Positions 42,034-51,047 of a stretch of DNA of 64,000 bases are shown here, piece after piece. The notes beneath the pieces were generated by a model. The model worked only from the letters and a program-made list of their open reading frames with translations, was not told the origin of the DNA and made no database searches. Source of the DNA: an uncultured Eubacteriales bacterium (GTDB lineage: Bacteria; Bacillota; Clostridia; Oscillospirales; Acutalibacteraceae); the NCBI GenBank assembly GCA_934436505.1, contig CAKSAP010000002.1, positions 372,001-436,000 of the forward strand. Reading direction: 5' to 3'. Made by a program: the position numbers and the translations under genes. Numbering within the stretch: position 1 is the first letter of the stretch; each line of letters starts with the position of its first letter.

Positions 42034-42840
42034 GTGGCAAAAGAAAATATTGTGCTCTTGCACGGTAAAATACATAACATGCCTAAAGTGTACGCCAATA
42101 ACGACGGAACACTTGTAAAGGCAATGTTCGCTTTGCAGGTTCTTCGAAGACCTGTGCGAGGCGGTAAATTCTTATCGAATAAACTGTATTTTGATATGCC
42201 TGTTGTTTTGATTCGAGATCCCGAACAAATTAAACAAGTGTGTGATTTCATGCAAAATGATATGGTAGATATTCGAGGCGTGCTTTCTACAAAGGAGTGC
42301 GTAAAAACCACGATTTGTCCGCAATGCGGGCAGAAAAACAGCATAAAAGGAACAACGACTTATGTTACGCCAATTTATATCTGTAAACGAGAACCGGCAG
42401 TCTCAGATGAAGAAGCTTTGAGGCTATTAAAAGAGCGTTGCGAAGTGTCTAATATGGCAATGGTTATCGGAACACTTTGCAGAGATCCGGAGATATATAC
42501 AGATGAGAAAAACAAATCGTTTGCACAATACCAGCTTGCTGTGAATCGCCGATATCGTATCAAAGAGGATTCTGCAGAAACAAAGACAGACTATCCGTGG
42601 GTTAAAACCGTTGGAGAGCAAGCACTAAAAGACGCATATGCACTGAAAACCGGTTCGCAAGTATATATAAATGGCGCACTGCAAACGAGAGAAATTACGC
42701 GTGGAACAAAATGTGAATATTGTGAAGCCTCCTACGAATGGAACGACAATGCTACGGAAATAATCCCATATTCTACTGAATATTTATCAAACTGTATCGT
42801 TCCCGAAAAAGAGGAGGGAGAAACAAATGCCGAAAGTTGA
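42034..42840 (+). CDS. ssb: Single-stranded DNA-binding protein, two OB folds
   Basis: 268 residues from GTG. Two OB-fold halves are visible: residues 5-85 (IVLLHGKIHNMPKVYANNDG) and about 145-225 (NMAMVIGTLCRDPEIYTDEKNKSFAQYQLAVNRRYR), the second matching the bacterial SSB pattern. Each is followed by a zinc-ribbon-like CxxC pair (CPQCG, CEYC). Standard SSB is a one-OB tetramer of 150-180 residues, so this is a tandem, zinc-bearing variant that could act as a dimer. The acidic end lacks the usual DDDIPF tip. Part of the element's replication set. Confidence 0.8.
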   Translation: MAKENIVLLHGKIHNMPKVYANNDGTLVKAMFALQVLRRPVRGGKFLSNKLYFDMPVVLIRDPEQIKQVCDFMQNDMVDIRGVLSTKECVKTTICPQCGQKNSIKGTTTYVTPIYICKREPAVSDEEALRLLKERCEVSNMAMVIGTLCRDPEIYTDEKNKSFAQYQLAVNRRYRIKEDSAETKTDYPWVKTVGEQALKDAYALKTGSQVYINGALQTREITRGTKCEYCEASYEWNDNATEIIPYSTEYLSNCIVPEKEEGETNAES

Positions 42841-43681
42841 TTTGAGAGAAAAATTAGATAAAGGCAAAATCGAAAAGCCAAAGAACGAAAAAAGCAAAAA
42901 GATTACACTTTATAAAAAATCTCCTCTTAATAAGTTAGAGTCTAAAGGCGCTAAAAGCGAGCCTCTGAAGAAAGAAAAAATAGATTACAATGAAATGGAT
43001 AAAAAACTGCTGGAGGAAGAAGTGATTCGCCAAAATGCAGTTGCGGAAGATGAGAAAAAACAAGAGACGAGAAAAAAAGTGGTAACGGCTTTGTTGATTG
43101 TAGGCTGTATATATTTGTGTTTTTTGATTTTTGGCGTAATCAACACACAGTATGTGTATGATGACACCGGTAAAGTTGTAGCACATAAAATGACAATTGA
43201 ACAGATTGAGGAAATGGATCATTTTACGACTTTCGCATCGCAATACAGACAGGCACGGTCTTTGTATGAGCAGGTGCTTGTTTTGGATTATAGAATGGGT
43301 GCGGGCGAAGAAGATCCGTTGGTTATTGCTCCGGATTATGAAAAACTATTGGAATCAGTCAACGAATTGTCTATTCAGGTAAGCGCAGTTAATCTGCCGG
43401 CAGAATATACGCAAACATTAAATATGTTGACTTTGTGGATTCAAAATGACATTGCCATTTACTGTCAGTCTATGTCAAAAGCAATATCGCAAAATGATGC
43501 GGATAGCGCAGCTACGGCACTTCAGTACAGAACAATGATGTATAATGATTTTTCTACCATTACTCAGAACACAATTATTATCGGTAAACAAATCACATTG
43601 GCTGATATTACTGATATTATACAGTGGTCGCCGGAATCCTATATACAGAACGAAATAGGAGGAATCGTGAACTATGAATAA
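42827..43681 (+). CDS. Single-pass membrane protein, 284 aa
   Basis: A very basic cytoplasmic N-terminus (1-84), one membrane segment (about 85-106) and a helical outside domain. It overlaps the SSB gene end and has GGAGGG upstream. Not recognised. The basic inner part could contact DNA at the membrane, and the outside part could meet the lipoprotein at 41522; both are inferences. Confidence 0.65.
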   Translation: MPKVDLREKLDKGKIEKPKNEKSKKITLYKKSPLNKLESKGAKSEPLKKEKIDYNEMDKKLLEEEVIRQNAVAEDEKKQETRKKVVTALLIVGCIYLCFLIFGVINTQYVYDDTGKVVAHKMTIEQIEEMDHFTTFASQYRQARSLYEQVLVLDYRMGAGEEDPLVIAPDYEKLLESVNELSIQVSAVNLPAEYTQTLNMLTLWIQNDIAIYCQSMSKAISQNDADSAATALQYRTMMYNDFSTITQNTIIIGKQITLADITDIIQWSPESYIQNEIGGIVNYE

Positions 43682-45134
43682 CACAAACGATTTACTACTT
43701 GCAAAATACAATCTGCTCGTCTCAAAATATAAAGAGCTGAGGGAACAGTATACGGCCAAGCAGGAACGGTGGAGTGAACGCGAGGTTTATTTCAAACATA
43801 TTGATAAGGTTGCACGAGAACTCTGTGAAGAGATCTTAGCAAAGGATAAAGATGAAATGGTTCTCGGCTCGGATTATTCGTGGAGCAGTGTCAAAACAGA
43901 CGAGCTAATTCACAAAGCCAAAAAATCATTTCAAAACTATAACAAAAACCGGACTGAGCTGATGCGCAATATTATGGACTTAGCAGAAAACAGGCAATTC
44001 CAAATCGTAAGCTTACAAGATCAGATTGAACAGTTTATGACGGGGAATAATATAGCGGCAATTTCAAGCGCACAAGAGATTGTTGAAAGGGCAGAGAAAA
44101 AGGCTGAAGAAAAAGCCGCTATGGATAAAGCGCCTCATATTGCGAAATCGGCAGCAGAAGCGGGAAAGGTACAGTTAATTATTGAAGATATGGATGAGGT
44201 TGAAGTTGAAGGAGAAATGAAGCCGCTACAGGACCTTATGGAGCAAAACGAGCAAGCTCGCATTACGGCATATTCTATTCCTGTTAATGACTCAACTAAA
44301 AAGAAAAAGAAAATGAAGAAAGAAAGAGACAATGCGGTATTGGCTCACATGGTAGATTTACGCGAATTTGAAGATCAAATGACAGATGGCATGTGGGAAA
44401 TCTTATATGTTATAGGTTCTTATGGACTATCGAAATATCCGGACATTGAAGCAAAAGTCCTCAAAGAAACCGACCTGCGAAAAACCAAGATTCGAACTTC
44501 TATGCAGAACATTTACAAGATGGGTGTAGTCTCGCAGGAAGTATTAAACTTGCCATTGTCCCCTAAATGTTTTGTTTACAAGCTTTCTGATATTGGTTTG
44601 CGGTTATATAAGCTGAAATACGAAGGAGATCCGGTTGAAGCAGAATTGGATCGTATTATTAAAGAACATGATAACCCTAATCACGGTTATGGCATCATGG
44701 ATGTCGTAAAAATATTGGAAGACAGCGGTTTTTACAAAGAAGTGTCGGGGTACAACCGCAATCACGCAATCAACGTCAAGGACGGAAAACGATATATCCC
44801 GGATATTATTTGTGTTACCGACAGATATAAAGAATATATCGAGTATGAACGCGGTATGCATACGCAGGCTGACTTCAATGAAAAGTGTAATAAAATGACA
44901 CAGGTTACGAGGTATTTAAACTTTGTTGTACCGAACAAAGATATTCTTATCAAGAGGTTGATTCCTCAGATTAATACTTGGATTGAAAGTCGTGATGCCA
45001 GAAGTCTTAAAAATATTAAAATACGGCTGACAACTGCCCTGACATTAAAAGACGCAGATATGCGAAACGATAAATGTTGGCAAGTTATATGGGACTTGCG
45101 TAAAGGCGCAGCCCCTGTTAAGACGATAGAATGA
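43674..45134 (+). CDS. Winged-helix protein with nuclease-like C-terminus
   Basis: 486 residues. An N-terminal coiled coil (to about 165), a basic linker (KKKKKMKKER), a middle winged helix (about 225-320) and a C-terminal domain (RYIPDIICVTDRYKEYIEYERGMHTQADFNEKCNKM) with the D ... ExE/K spacing of PD-(D/E)xK folds. It resembles replication-relaxation-type mobilisation proteins, but that is a low-confidence match. It overlaps the upstream gene by 8 bases. By position it may act in DNA processing for transfer. Confidence 0.6.
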   Translation: MNNTNDLLLAKYNLLVSKYKELREQYTAKQERWSEREVYFKHIDKVARELCEEILAKDKDEMVLGSDYSWSSVKTDELIHKAKKSFQNYNKNRTELMRNIMDLAENRQFQIVSLQDQIEQFMTGNNIAAISSAQEIVERAEKKAEEKAAMDKAPHIAKSAAEAGKVQLIIEDMDEVEVEGEMKPLQDLMEQNEQARITAYSIPVNDSTKKKKKMKKERDNAVLAHMVDLREFEDQMTDGMWEILYVIGSYGLSKYPDIEAKVLKETDLRKTKIRTSMQNIYKMGVVSQEVLNLPLSPKCFVYKLSDIGLRLYKLKYEGDPVEAELDRIIKEHDNPNHGYGIMDVVKILEDSGFYKEVSGYNRNHAINVKDGKRYIPDIICVTDRYKEYIEYERGMHTQADFNEKCNKMTQVTRYLNFVVPNKDILIKRLIPQINTWIESRDARSLKNIKIRLTTALTLKDADMRNDKCWQVIWDLRKGAAPVKTIE

Positions 45135-45138
45135 TACT

Positions 45139-45154
45139 CATACTATATTTGAAA
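45139..45154 (+). promoter_or_regulatory. Element promoter motif, variant CATACTATA (18)
   Basis: Eight of nine bases, then TTTGAAA; the RBS AGGAGG of the gene at 45177 follows. Confidence 0.6.
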
Positions 45155-45176
45155 TATAAAGACAGGAGGAACGCAT

Positions 45177-45356
45177 ATGAAAGAATTGTTAGATGCATTT
45201 AGTGCATTTCATGTTAACGGAGCCAATTATTTTTTATATGCTCTAAAAAATAACTGGTGGCTTCTTTTGCTCGCAGTGGGCGCGATAGGTTCTATCATTA
45301 TGTCGCTGCGTGAGGAAATAGAAGTTACGGTTACAGAAGAGCAGCAGATTTTGTAA
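45177..45356 (+). CDS. 59-aa small membrane protein
   Basis: ATG follows CAGGAGG. The amphipathic N-terminal part (MKELLDAFSAFHVNG) is followed by one membrane segment (NNWWLLLLAVGAIGSIIMSL) and an acidic tail. It lies 15 bases before the next membrane protein. Small membrane proteins at this position are usual in secretion and conjugation loci. Confidence 0.65.
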   Translation: MKELLDAFSAFHVNGANYFLYALKNNWWLLLLAVGAIGSIIMSLREEIEVTVTEEQQIL

Positions 45357-45371
45357 GGAAGGAGTAAAGAA

Positions 45372-45914
45372 ATGGATAAGACAAAAAACACGCCAACATA
45401 CAAACAAAAAACAAACAAGTCTGATATGATGAGATATTTTAAGGCGGTTATGCTGCCTTTGGGCGTTTTCCTTTTTGGATTGTTTACCATCTCCAGATTT
45501 GCAAACTTCGGCACATATCTCATAGCACCTCTCACAGGAGTTACGTGGGTATGGGGAGTCTTGTGTGCAGCACTATTACCTTCGCACAAAAAATCTATAT
45601 TAACGGAAACTCACGCGACAATAGCTATCTATCTTTTGTCTTTAACCGGACTTCGTGAACTAATTTCGCTTATATCGGGAGTGTCTTCGGAAATGCTAAT
45701 GGCGGCGTTTCAACAGGCAATTCCACTTACAGGAGGAAGTGCTATTTCGGGATGGCTTCAAACGCTACTGTGGATTACCGCTGTACTTACTCCTTTTGGT
45801 TTTATTGTGATGCAGGGTAAGAAGTTATATAGCTTGAAACGTAAAAACAACACGAAACAAGTGCTTGCACAGCTTCGTAATATTCGAAACGATAATCATA
45901 TACACACAAATTAA
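45372..45914 (+). CDS. Multi-pass membrane protein, 180 aa
   Basis: About four hydrophobic segments (near 19-38, 47-65, 76-92 and 128-148). The ends are basic and cytoplasmic. No family is recognised; a Pro/Gly-rich second segment is typical of channel-like small proteins. It lies just before the HerA/VirB4-like ATPase and may be a membrane part of the same machine. RBS AAGGAG. Confidence 0.6.
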   Translation: MDKTKNTPTYKQKTNKSDMMRYFKAVMLPLGVFLFGLFTISRFANFGTYLIAPLTGVTWVWGVLCAALLPSHKKSILTETHATIAIYLLSLTGLRELISLISGVSSEMLMAAFQQAIPLTGGSAISGWLQTLLWITAVLTPFGFIVMQGKKLYSLKRKNNTKQVLAQLRNIRNDNHIHTN

Positions 45915-45920
45915 AACACA

Positions 45921-45967
45921 CCCTATATTTTGCACACGCAGGATATAGGGCATTTTATTTTTTTGGG
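45921..45967 (+). terminator. Rho-independent terminator
   Basis: CCCTATAT/ATATAGGG stem with 14-base loop, then a long T-run. Confidence 0.75.
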
Positions 45968-46009
45968 GAGGGATATAATTCTAAATAACTTAGTAAAAAC
46001 AAAAACAAT

Positions 46010-46025
46010 CATACTATATTTGAAA
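46010..46025 (+). promoter_or_regulatory. Element promoter motif, variant CATACTATA (19)
   Basis: Eight of nine bases, then TTTGAAA, before the ATPase gene. Confidence 0.6.
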
Positions 46026-46056
46026 GCTCTGTTAATAAGGCAGAGCCTTATTTTTT
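46026..46056 (+). terminator. Leader terminator (possible attenuator)
   Basis: GCTCTG/CAGAGC stem followed by CTTATTTTTT, located between promoter motif 19 and the ATPase start. It would stop most transcripts unless read through. Confidence 0.5.
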
Positions 46057-46077
46057 AATAAAGGAGGAACTATTTGT

Positions 46078-49000
46078 ATGGGTTTATCATGTTATGACAT
46101 CAAAAAAATATTGAACCCGAAATTCAATAATTATCCGTCTGATGATTTTCGCATTATCGATTCATGGACGCTGTACCACGAAAATCCCGGCGTAAAGATT
46201 AATGACAGAAAACTGAATTATCTTTGCTACGAATTAGAGAGCATCGATCCTGAAACCGGAGAAAAGACGCATTATTATAAAGCAATTAAGCTTGCAAGAG
46301 TGGACCGCATTCCTAAATCAGCGAAACAGTCCACGGCGTTAATGGATATGCAGGCGCAGGTGTTATCGTCGGCATGGCAGCAGGGATTTAACCTGATTAC
46401 GATTATTGCAAATATCATAAAGCCCGCTGTTGGACTTTTGTATTTGTACGGCGTACAAGGAGTATCTACATCGTTAGAAGACGCAAAGAAAGAGGCAGAC
46501 AGAGCATATACTGGGTTTATGTATTCGATGCAGGCAACATATAAAGTGTTGGAACTGCGCTGTATTTGTGCAGAAGAAGCCGAATGGTTGCGTGAAAAAA
46601 TGTATTCTATGGAATATATGACGGTAGTGCGCGGCATTCCAAAGGCTCAGGAAGGCGGAGTTGATGCAGGCGACAAAGGAATCGGAGGCAAAAACCTTAA
46701 TCCGCAGTCACAGGGAACATTAGAAGAAATGATTATCGGTATGGCGGATTATGAGTATGTCTTGGAAGTAATTTCAACGCCTGTATATCGTAATACACTT
46801 GAAGAATGGTCACTTAGAACACAGCGAGATATGACAGACTGGTACGGACAGTTACAGGGAAACAAGTCCTTTTCCATGGGCATTTCGTTACCGATGATGT
46901 TTGCCGCAAACCAAAGTTCATCACAAGGATGGAACAAAGCATATACGGACGCTGAATCGGTAAGTCATTCTCAAGGTGAGTCTTTCAGCACGAGTTATGG
47001 AGAAAATGTCGGACAAGCTTTATCGCAATCCTACGGGCAGAGTATTGGGCAGTCAAGGGGCATGTCGGTAACAGACAGCGTATCTCAGTCCCACAGCATC
47101 TCTCAAGGACAGAGCTTCGGGCAGAACTGGGGAAGTAGTTTTGGGCAGAGCATCGGCAGTTCTTTTAATCAGTCGGTAGGACAAGGACAAAGCATCAGCC
47201 ATAATGAAGGAACGAGTACAGGAGAGTCTTTTGGCACAAGCCAAGGACAGAGTTACGGATTCAGTCAGGGACAGAATGTTTCACAATCCCATAATGTGGG
47301 AACAAATCAAAGCTTCGGTCAGACACTCACGGAAACAGTAGGACGCACCAACTCGTCTACGATTGGACAAACTGCAACGCAGTCAACAGGACAATCCTTT
47401 AACAATTCCTATAGTTCCGGCACTTCTCAATCAGTATCGAGCTCCGGCAGTCACGGCACTAACAGCAGCACATCATTTAACAGCTCGCAGACAACCGGTT
47501 CTTCTCATACATCGGGATCATCGGATACGGCAGGAGGCAGTGTGGGTGCTTTTGGACTTGGTGCTAATTATTCGCACGGTTGGAACCGTTCGGATTCTAC
47601 CAGTCAATCCAGCAGCACGGGTATGGGAAGCAGTTATGGAACTTCAGATACAATCGGCTGGGGAACATCAACCGGAACAAGTAATTCTGTTTCTTCCGGA
47701 AGTTCCGTAAGCAATTCATCTTCACTTGCAAACAGCTCCTCTTTGTCCGAATCTTTATCTCATAGCCAAGGAGTATCCAATTCGCAAACATTTGGAACGA
47801 GCGAGAGTTACGGAACATCATACGGACAGAGCATGAGTGAAAATTGGGGTGTTAACCAATCGACATCACATAGCCAAAATATTTCACAAAATGTCAGCAA
47901 CGGTTGGGGACAAAATATTTCTATGTCAACGGGAATCGGACAGAATGTCGGACAGAGCTCTTCACAAAACGAAGGAATGAGCGCTTCGCTTTCCAATTCA
48001 GAATCTTATGGAGTTTCGCAAGGACGCTCGGTAGGAAATTCTTATTCCGAGTCTGTTACGCAGAGTATATCGCAAGGCACAACACAAAGCTACGGAAAGT
48101 CTCAAAGTATCGGACAGGGACAGAGCTATACAGATGGAACTTCAAGTTCTACCAGCCAATCAACAGGCTCTTCCGGTGCTTATGTACAAGGGGCTTCATC
48201 TTCTATGGGTATGGGCCCCAGCATCGGATATAACAAAAGCTATATTTGGATGGATCAAGAAGTAAAGGACATTCTTGAACTGTTAGAATTCCAGAACGAA
48301 CGCTTGAAATTGGCATTGAGAGACGGAGGTGCTTTCTATACCTATGTGTATATCGCTTGTAGCAGCCAAGATGCACTTTCTGCAGCTATGACAATTGCGA
48401 AATCAACGTGGCGAAACGAGTATGCGCTTACAGCTCCTCTTCAGGTTTTGAATTTGACAGACGAAGAGCAAAAGCATCTTCTCTACCATTTTTCTGCATT
48501 TTCTTCCGATGTCACGAAGGAAGACATATCGGGCTTACGAGATTACAAGTATGCAACGGTGCTTCTTCCAGGAGAATATGTTGCATATACGCATTTACCG
48601 AGAATTTCCGAAGGCGGTATCTTTGCAGAAGCAAATGATATACCGAAATTCTCCGTTCCCGGACAACTCAAAGGCGAAGTGTATATGGGAACCATCCTTT
48701 CCGCTGAACGCTACACCATGCTAAACGGATATCGTACACCGCACGATTATCGTATTGATGAAGCTCAAATGATGCACGGATTCTTTACCGGAGCATCCCG
48801 TTCAGGTAAAACGGTTGCGGCAATGCGATTTATTGCTGAGCTTGCGCAGGTGAAACGAAAATCAACAGGAAAACGGTTCCGTATCGTTTGCATGGATCCT
48901 AAGCAGGACTGGAGAACATTGGCTCGTTTTGTTGAGCCTGAACGATTCCGTTTCTTTAGCTTGGGAAACACACGATTCAGACCGGTTAAAATCAATCCGC

Positions 49001-50040
49001 TGAAAATCCCTCATGGCGTTGTTCCGCAGGTGTGGATAGACGGTGTTATTGATATTTATTGCCGTGCCTACGGACTGTTAGAGCGTGGTAAACAGATGCT
49101 TGGTGAAACAATATACTCGTTGTATGAAGAGGCGGGCGTTTTCGAAGCTTGTAATTATCCCGGTTGGGAAGATAAAGTTTCCGAGTTATCACGAGAAGTA
49201 ACCTTTACCCGTGTATATCAGAAAATGTCAGAAATTAAAGCGGGATACGAAGATCCTACAAACCCAAGAGGAAGGATTGGTAATGATACACGAGACGCAT
49301 ACGCAAGACTGTTAGACCGTTTGCAAGCATTCAACCGAGAGTTTTCTATTGAATACAAATTGTTTGGAACTTCAGAGGGAATCAGTATTGACGAATTGAT
49401 AGGAAACGACGATGTAACGGTTCTCGAATCAAAAGGATTGGAAAACACATTCCGCAACTTTATTTTTGGCGTTATTACGTCCGGCTTCTACAAATATGCT
49501 TTAGCACACGAAAAAGGATACTTGGCAGACGATCAGTATGAAACCGTGTTGGTAATTGAGGAAGCAAACGAAGTGTTGATTGGTAACGATGCAGCAGGTT
49601 CCGCCGCAAGTGGGCGTGGCTCATCCGGTGCAAGTTTAAGCGGACAGTCAGAGTTCGAACAAATTTTGGATCAGTCAGCAGGATACGGATTGTTTATCAT
49701 TGCAATTACACAAAAGGTTGCTGATATGCCAAAATCGATTATTTCAAACTCAGGACTGATTTTCGCAGGGCGCTTGGTGTCTACCGATGATATAACCGTT
49801 GTTACTCGTTGTATCGGACGCGAGGAGAGATACGAAGACCGTGATATTGTTAAGTGGTTCCCGCGCAGTCCTACAGGATGGTTTGTATGTAAATCCGGAA
49901 GAACATATAGTTTCAAGGATGCAGAACCTGTACTTGTGCAGATATCAAGGCTGAATATTGCTCCGCCGAGCAATGCAGAAATCGACGAGATACTTCTGAA
50001 GAAAGAGGCTTCGGAAAAATTAAACACGGTGATTGTATAA
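46078..50040 (+). CDS. HerA/VirB4-like ATPase with Ser/Gln/Gly insertion
   Basis: 1320 residues. N-terminal domain (1-280), a 440-residue Ser/Gln/Gly-rich low-complexity insertion (about 280-720), then the ATPase module: Walker A GASRSGKT at 905-912, Walker B VLVIEE around 1157-1162 and a C-terminal motor (QKVADMPKSIISNSG). The fold is of the DUF87/HerA-FtsK/VirB4 class that powers DNA or protein transfer across membranes. No membrane segment. It has its own promoter motif and leader hairpin and precedes the Tad pilus genes, so it may energise or couple that machine to DNA transfer (inference). Confidence 0.85.
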   Translation: MGLSCYDIKKILNPKFNNYPSDDFRIIDSWTLYHENPGVKINDRKLNYLCYELESIDPETGEKTHYYKAIKLARVDRIPKSAKQSTALMDMQAQVLSSAWQQGFNLITIIANIIKPAVGLLYLYGVQGVSTSLEDAKKEADRAYTGFMYSMQATYKVLELRCICAEEAEWLREKMYSMEYMTVVRGIPKAQEGGVDAGDKGIGGKNLNPQSQGTLEEMIIGMADYEYVLEVISTPVYRNTLEEWSLRTQRDMTDWYGQLQGNKSFSMGISLPMMFAANQSSSQGWNKAYTDAESVSHSQGESFSTSYGENVGQALSQSYGQSIGQSRGMSVTDSVSQSHSISQGQSFGQNWGSSFGQSIGSSFNQSVGQGQSISHNEGTSTGESFGTSQGQSYGFSQGQNVSQSHNVGTNQSFGQTLTETVGRTNSSTIGQTATQSTGQSFNNSYSSGTSQSVSSSGSHGTNSSTSFNSSQTTGSSHTSGSSDTAGGSVGAFGLGANYSHGWNRSDSTSQSSSTGMGSSYGTSDTIGWGTSTGTSNSVSSGSSVSNSSSLANSSSLSESLSHSQGVSNSQTFGTSESYGTSYGQSMSENWGVNQSTSHSQNISQNVSNGWGQNISMSTGIGQNVGQSSSQNEGMSASLSNSESYGVSQGRSVGNSYSESVTQSISQGTTQSYGKSQSIGQGQSYTDGTSSSTSQSTGSSGAYVQGASSSMGMGPSIGYNKSYIWMDQEVKDILELLEFQNERLKLALRDGGAFYTYVYIACSSQDALSAAMTIAKSTWRNEYALTAPLQVLNLTDEEQKHLLYHFSAFSSDVTKEDISGLRDYKYATVLLPGEYVAYTHLPRISEGGIFAEANDIPKFSVPGQLKGEVYMGTILSAERYTMLNGYRTPHDYRIDEAQMMHGFFTGASRSGKTVAAMRFIAELAQVKRKSTGKRFRIVCMDPKQDWRTLARFVEPERFRFFSLGNTRFRPVKINPLKIPHGVVPQVWIDGVIDIYCRAYGLLERGKQMLGETIYSLYEEAGVFEACNYPGWEDKVSELSREVTFTRVYQKMSEIKAGYEDPTNPRGRIGNDTRDAYARLLDRLQAFNREFSIEYKLFGTSEGISIDELIGNDDVTVLESKGLENTFRNFIFGVITSGFYKYALAHEKGYLADDQYETVLVIEEANEVLIGNDAAGSAASGRGSSGASLSGQSEFEQILDQSAGYGLFIIAITQKVADMPKSIISNSGLIFAGRLVSTDDITVVTRCIGREERYEDRDIVKWFPRSPTGWFVCKSGRTYSFKDAEPVLVQISRLNIAPPSNAEIDEILLKKEASEKLNTVIV
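46915..48240 (+). repeat. Ser/Gln/Gly-rich coding repeats
   Basis: About 440 residues made almost only of S, Q, G, N and T, in irregular units around GQSIGQS, SQGQSFG and SSGSS. The codons vary (agc, tca, tct, tcg), so the repeat is kept at protein level rather than being a recent DNA duplication. Confidence 0.85.
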
Positions 50041-50181
50041 AGAAGCGAGCAGTGACGGAAAATAAAGGTCGAAAAAGTTGTCAACGCAATGTTGATACAG
50101 GTGAAATATTTTACCATGTGTGCTTTCTGTTTATCTGTTGCGGTCGGCTCTTAGTACAGAATTAAACAAATTAATACTTTT
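50041..50181. other. Non-coding spacer
   Basis: No gene is supported between the ATPase and the pilus operon. I see no repeat or fold here except the terminator that follows. Confidence 0.5.
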
Positions 50182-50237
50182 ACAGACATCGGTGCGTGAA
50201 CTGTACATTTACGCGATTTCGGTGTCTGTTTTTTTTG
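50182..50237 (+). terminator. Rho-independent terminator
   Basis: ACAGACATCG/CGGTGTCTGT stem with a long loop and eight T; separates the ATPase from the pilus operon. Confidence 0.8.
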
Positions 50238-50293
50238 TGTGAATATATGCGAGCGTCAGTTGTTATGTGAAATTTTTTATAATCAAAATCAAT

Positions 50294-50309
50294 CATACTA
50301 TCTTTAGGA
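50294..50309 (+). promoter_or_regulatory. Element promoter motif, variant CATACTATC (20)
   Basis: Eight of nine bases, then TTTAGGAA; start of the Tad pilus operon, the longest transcript in the window. Confidence 0.65.
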
Positions 50310-50352
50310 AATGAATTCCGACACTTCATATGATAAAGGAGATTATACAGTT

Positions 50353-51012
50353 ATGACAAAAAACAAAAAAATCCTGATTGTATCGGGAGCCGGTCTTGTA
50401 AGCATTATTTTGGTGATAGTGTGTATCTTTGCATTTTTATCTCCGCAGAGAACGACAATATACACCTTTAAGAATGCATATTCAGCAGGCACTCAGATTA
50501 CATCGGATATGTTTACACCCATTCAAGTCGATTCGACGATTGTGGTCGCTGGAGCAAAAGCTGATATGAATAAGCGATTTGTAACGAACAAGGAGTTTGA
50601 AGAGATTATAAAAAGAGGGGATTCGCTGAAGATGGACGTCGGAGAAGGAACGCCGCTTATGCTCTCTTTTTTATCGGTAACAGGCGGAAATGCAATTGAG
50701 ATGTCTATGAAATCATCGGCAATCGCTGTAACGGTAAATGTAGATAATATTTCGGGCGTTACAGATGAACTCGGGGCAGAATCAAGAGTAAACGTCTATG
50801 TATCCTATCGTGCAAGCGGAACAACTCTTTTGCTTGAAAACATGCGTGTATTGGAAGTGTATAAAAACAACGATGGTTCACTGAACAGCGCAACTTTAGA
50901 AGTCAATAACGATCAGGCGTTAAAACTCATTGAGGCACAAAATAATGGTTCGCTTCATCTTGGTTTGGTCAATGGAAGCGGATATCAGTATATTAACCCT
51001 AATGCACAATAA
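50353..51012 (+). CDS. cpaB: Pilus assembly protein CpaB/RcpC (SAF domain)
   Basis: 219 residues. One membrane segment at about 7-29 and then an SAF-like domain (AYSAGTQITSDMFTPIQV ... DVGEGTPLML). CpaB/RcpC proteins occur at the start of Tad loci and help the pilus pass the wall or outer layers. ATG 50353 follows AAAGGAG; 50311 is rejected because it lies before that RBS. First gene of the Tad operon. Confidence 0.8.
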   Translation: MTKNKKILIVSGAGLVSIILVIVCIFAFLSPQRTTIYTFKNAYSAGTQITSDMFTPIQVDSTIVVAGAKADMNKRFVTNKEFEEIIKRGDSLKMDVGEGTPLMLSFLSVTGGNAIEMSMKSSAIAVTVNVDNISGVTDELGAESRVNVYVSYRASGTTLLLENMRVLEVYKNNDGSLNSATLEVNNDQALKLIEAQNNGSLHLGLVNGSGYQYINPNAQ

Positions 51013-51047
51013 ACAAAACAAAGAAATATCGAAAGGAGACTATTGAA

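Noticed and set aside
47363..48233. Alternative plus-strand frames (47363-47710, 47904-48233) within the ATPase gene
   Set aside because: They are shadows of the low-complexity tract; no RBS and no coding character.
46915..48240. Repetitive DNA that might be taken for a tandem repeat or CRISPR-like array
   Set aside because: There is no constant repeat-spacer unit. The repetition lies in codon composition of one open frame.
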